From assembly GCA_026075535.2 (NCBI GenBank), contig AP026546.1, positions 1,612,001-1,676,000 of the forward strand: 64,000 nucleotides of DNA, written 5' to 3'. Shown here in pieces: positions 62,383 through 64,000 of the stretch (within the stretch, counting starts at the first letter, position 1; each line of letters begins with the position of its first letter). The stretch is from Tricholoma matsutake. Lineage: Eukaryota > Basidiomycota > Agaricomycetes > Agaricales > Tricholomataceae. Under the pieces are notes generated by a model. It did no database searches. It saw only the letters and a program-made list of their open reading frames with translations, and was not told where the DNA came from. The position numbers and the translations under genes were made by a program.

Positions 62383-62902
62383 TTTTTTTGTTTTTTTTTT
62401 TGGGTCAAAAGTTTATAACGCGGCGCCCGATCGCAGTCTGCGGTAGAGACATACAAACGAAGTACACTATGCCCAGCCCAAGTCCTCCTCCTGCTGAACT
62501 TCGCACCAACCACCTGGATAGCTGCGATGACCACTAAGGGGGCCCCCTTTATTGAGTAAACGGACTTGCCAGTGGTGGCGTACCGACAACCCGAGCTTGA
62601 CGATGTCGTGTTCCCCGAATCCCTACGGGTATGTGTGCAAGATTTAGGGGATACTGCCGCCCCGACATGAGCCTCTCAGCTCGGAAAGGAAAGCGTAGTC
62701 AGCATCGAAGCAGTAACGCATAACCGACAGCGGATCTGGAAGCGCTCAGGCGCCTCCCCGAACCGGTACCTAGGTTTGTGTCCCCCCTCCCTGACAGTCG
62801 CTCCTGAACACGGGTGGGCCCCCTTTATGAGGGTTAACGGACTCGTCTGGCGCCCAACGGCCACCCCGACATACCGATAACACTAGCTAGAACCAGACAG
62901 GG
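62383..62902 (-). mobile_element. LINE-j, 3'UTR only in view
   Basis: A T-rich tail with one G (62383-62401) is followed by a LINE 3'UTR that reaches AACCAGACAGGG, where NAE-D4 begins. The rest would lie beyond NAE-D4, outside the window. It interrupts the MFS coding sequence. Confidence 0.85.
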
Positions 62903-64000
62903 CACCGCTCCTTGACTTGTTACAACCACCATAAATAGTGGTAAACACCTCTGCTCAACGTTGCACGCGACGTCGACACCTCAATTTTTGTCCGATTTTC
63001 GATCGGATTTCACCATCACGAACGCTCTCGGCGTCTCCAGGCTTGCCCTGATTTGCTAAGAGATCCGTCCATCCGATCTCCGGGGATGTCTCGGTCATTG
63101 TTTCCAACAGTGACTGCTATCTGTCTTGTTCCCCTTGGCTTCGAGGATCCTGGCTAGGTGAGTGATGTCTATGAAAGAGTAGTCTGGGTCCCTATGGGGG
63201 CTTAGAGCGGGTGTGGGATGCCGGCTTCAATGCTCGCCCAAGTAGAAGCGCTTGTTTAGCTGGGGGAGGTCTGGCTTAGGGGGAAGGACGTTCTTACTGG
63301 ACTGCTGGCCGTCTGGGAGGCTCCCAGCCTCCATGCTCTGTGAGTTTCTATTACTAGAGACATGCTACACTGACTACCCGTTGGAATACACCATCGTTAA
63401 AAGGGGCCGGGCGATGGTGCCCCCTGACAGCTAGGTCGACACTCTGGTGGCCGCTACTCACCACCAACTCTCTACCTCCGGTGCTCACTCTTTTAGGGTG
63501 TTATGACCCGGGTTCAATCTTCTCCCACCAGGCAACAGGATGCACGGCCTGTTTGCCCCCTCGGAGCGTTTGGAGGCTGTATCGGGTGGACCTGGAACTG
63601 AGATAAGGGGCCATCTGTTATCGACCTTACGCTACGTATTTTGACTGTTATCATCATTTACCTGTGCTAACTCACTCTCAATGCCCAAATGGCTGAACAG
63701 AGACCAAACCACATGCTGGGGCCTTCACGACCCCACCTTGATTATGGGTGACATCGTTGGTGATGATGCCCAAGACTACGACACCCAGTTCTCACAGAAT
63801 GAACTGGAGGTAGCAGCTGCCCTAGGCAGTTTGAGATCTGTGGGCTGGGGAGGACCTCCCCGACCCTGACGACTACGTGGACTCTCTTGCTAGGCAGGAG
63901 GCCCTCGCTTACACTGCACGCTGCGTATTTCGATCACTAGCATCATATACCAGTACTAACTTGCTCCTGATGCCCAAGCGGACAACCAGAGACGATCGTT
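62903..64000 (+). mobile_element. NAE-D4, family D element (runs off right edge)
   Basis: GCTCCTTGACTTG starts at 62907 after a few junction bases. The full leader and the start of the chimeric coding region are present, close to NAE-D3. The tail and duplication are outside the window. Confidence 0.85.
63681..64000 (+). pseudogene. NAE-D chimeric coding region, partial
   Basis: MPKWLNRDQTTCWGLHDP, GDIVGDDAQDYDTQ and RSVGWGGPPRP, then a stop. The second, leader-like stretch and the second start (MPKRTTRDD, about 63970) follow to the window edge, exactly as in NAE-D3. It carries extra CpG transitions (R4W, T22M). Confidence 0.72.

Noticed and set aside
1..64000. CRISPR arrays, rRNA, tRNA, bacterial operons or riboswitches
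   Set aside because: None seen. Direct repeats here are dispersed retroelements, and the single gene has a spliceosomal intron.

Overview
The window is almost entirely retrotransposon, stacked in nested insertions. The only host gene seen is the 3' end of a fungal-type MFS transporter at the right edge. Short spliceosomal introns, a copia element primed by initiator tRNA-Met, and LINE ORF1/ORF2 proteins of the Tad1-like kind common in mushroom-forming fungi point to a filamentous fungus, probably a basidiomycete (Agaricomycetes). This is inferred from family resemblance. There are no rRNA or tRNA genes, no CRISPR array and no bacterial features.

Three kinds of unit fill the window. (1) A LINE of about 6.45 kb (copies a-j): 125-nt 5'UTR starting GCTTCTTG, ORF1 of about 640 aa with zinc knuckles, ORF2 of about 1286 aa (APE-type endonuclease, RT, RNase H, C-terminal Cys/His motif), 0.52-kb 3'UTR and a poly(A) tail. 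(2) Non-autonomous elements of about 2.25 kb, here called NAE, in families A-D. They start GCTCCTTG, have a 0.78-kb structured 5'UTR, and encode one 269-280 aa protein unlike any retroelement protein I recognise. Their 3' end is nearly identical to the LINE 3' end. They look like protein-coding passengers of the LINE. (3) One copia element (LTRs at 43501-43774 and 61440-61713) and a fragment of a probable gypsy LTR.

Layout. The host locus is 43415-43500 plus 61714-62382. It was hit by copia, by LINE-e (whose 3' end is at 43414) and by LINE-j. LINE-e (15605-16534 and 41720-43414) contains LINE-d on its left, which contains LINE-c, which abuts LINE-b and LINE-a; only the right halves of this stack are in view. 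Between its two parts LINE-e also contains a long composite NAE (16535-41719), which holds LINE-f (with NAE-B2), LINE-g, NAE-D1, LINE-h, and, inside LINE-h, NAE-A2 and NAE-C1. That is up to six levels. The copia body holds NAE-D3, NAE-A3, LINE-i (with NAE-C2 and NAE-C3), the gypsy fragment, NAE-B3 and NAE-B4. Nine retroposon junction pairs have readable 9-16 bp target-site duplications, and copia has the 5-bp duplication TTTAG.

Five NAEs have unrelated flanks on their two sides. This is best explained by deletions through recombination between neighbouring NAE copies. Most coding damage is C-to-T or G-to-A at CpG, which suggests cytosine methylation or a RIP-like process. Five NAE proteins remain intact (families A, B and C), and one LINE ORF2 (LINE-c) is broken only by an NAE insertion.
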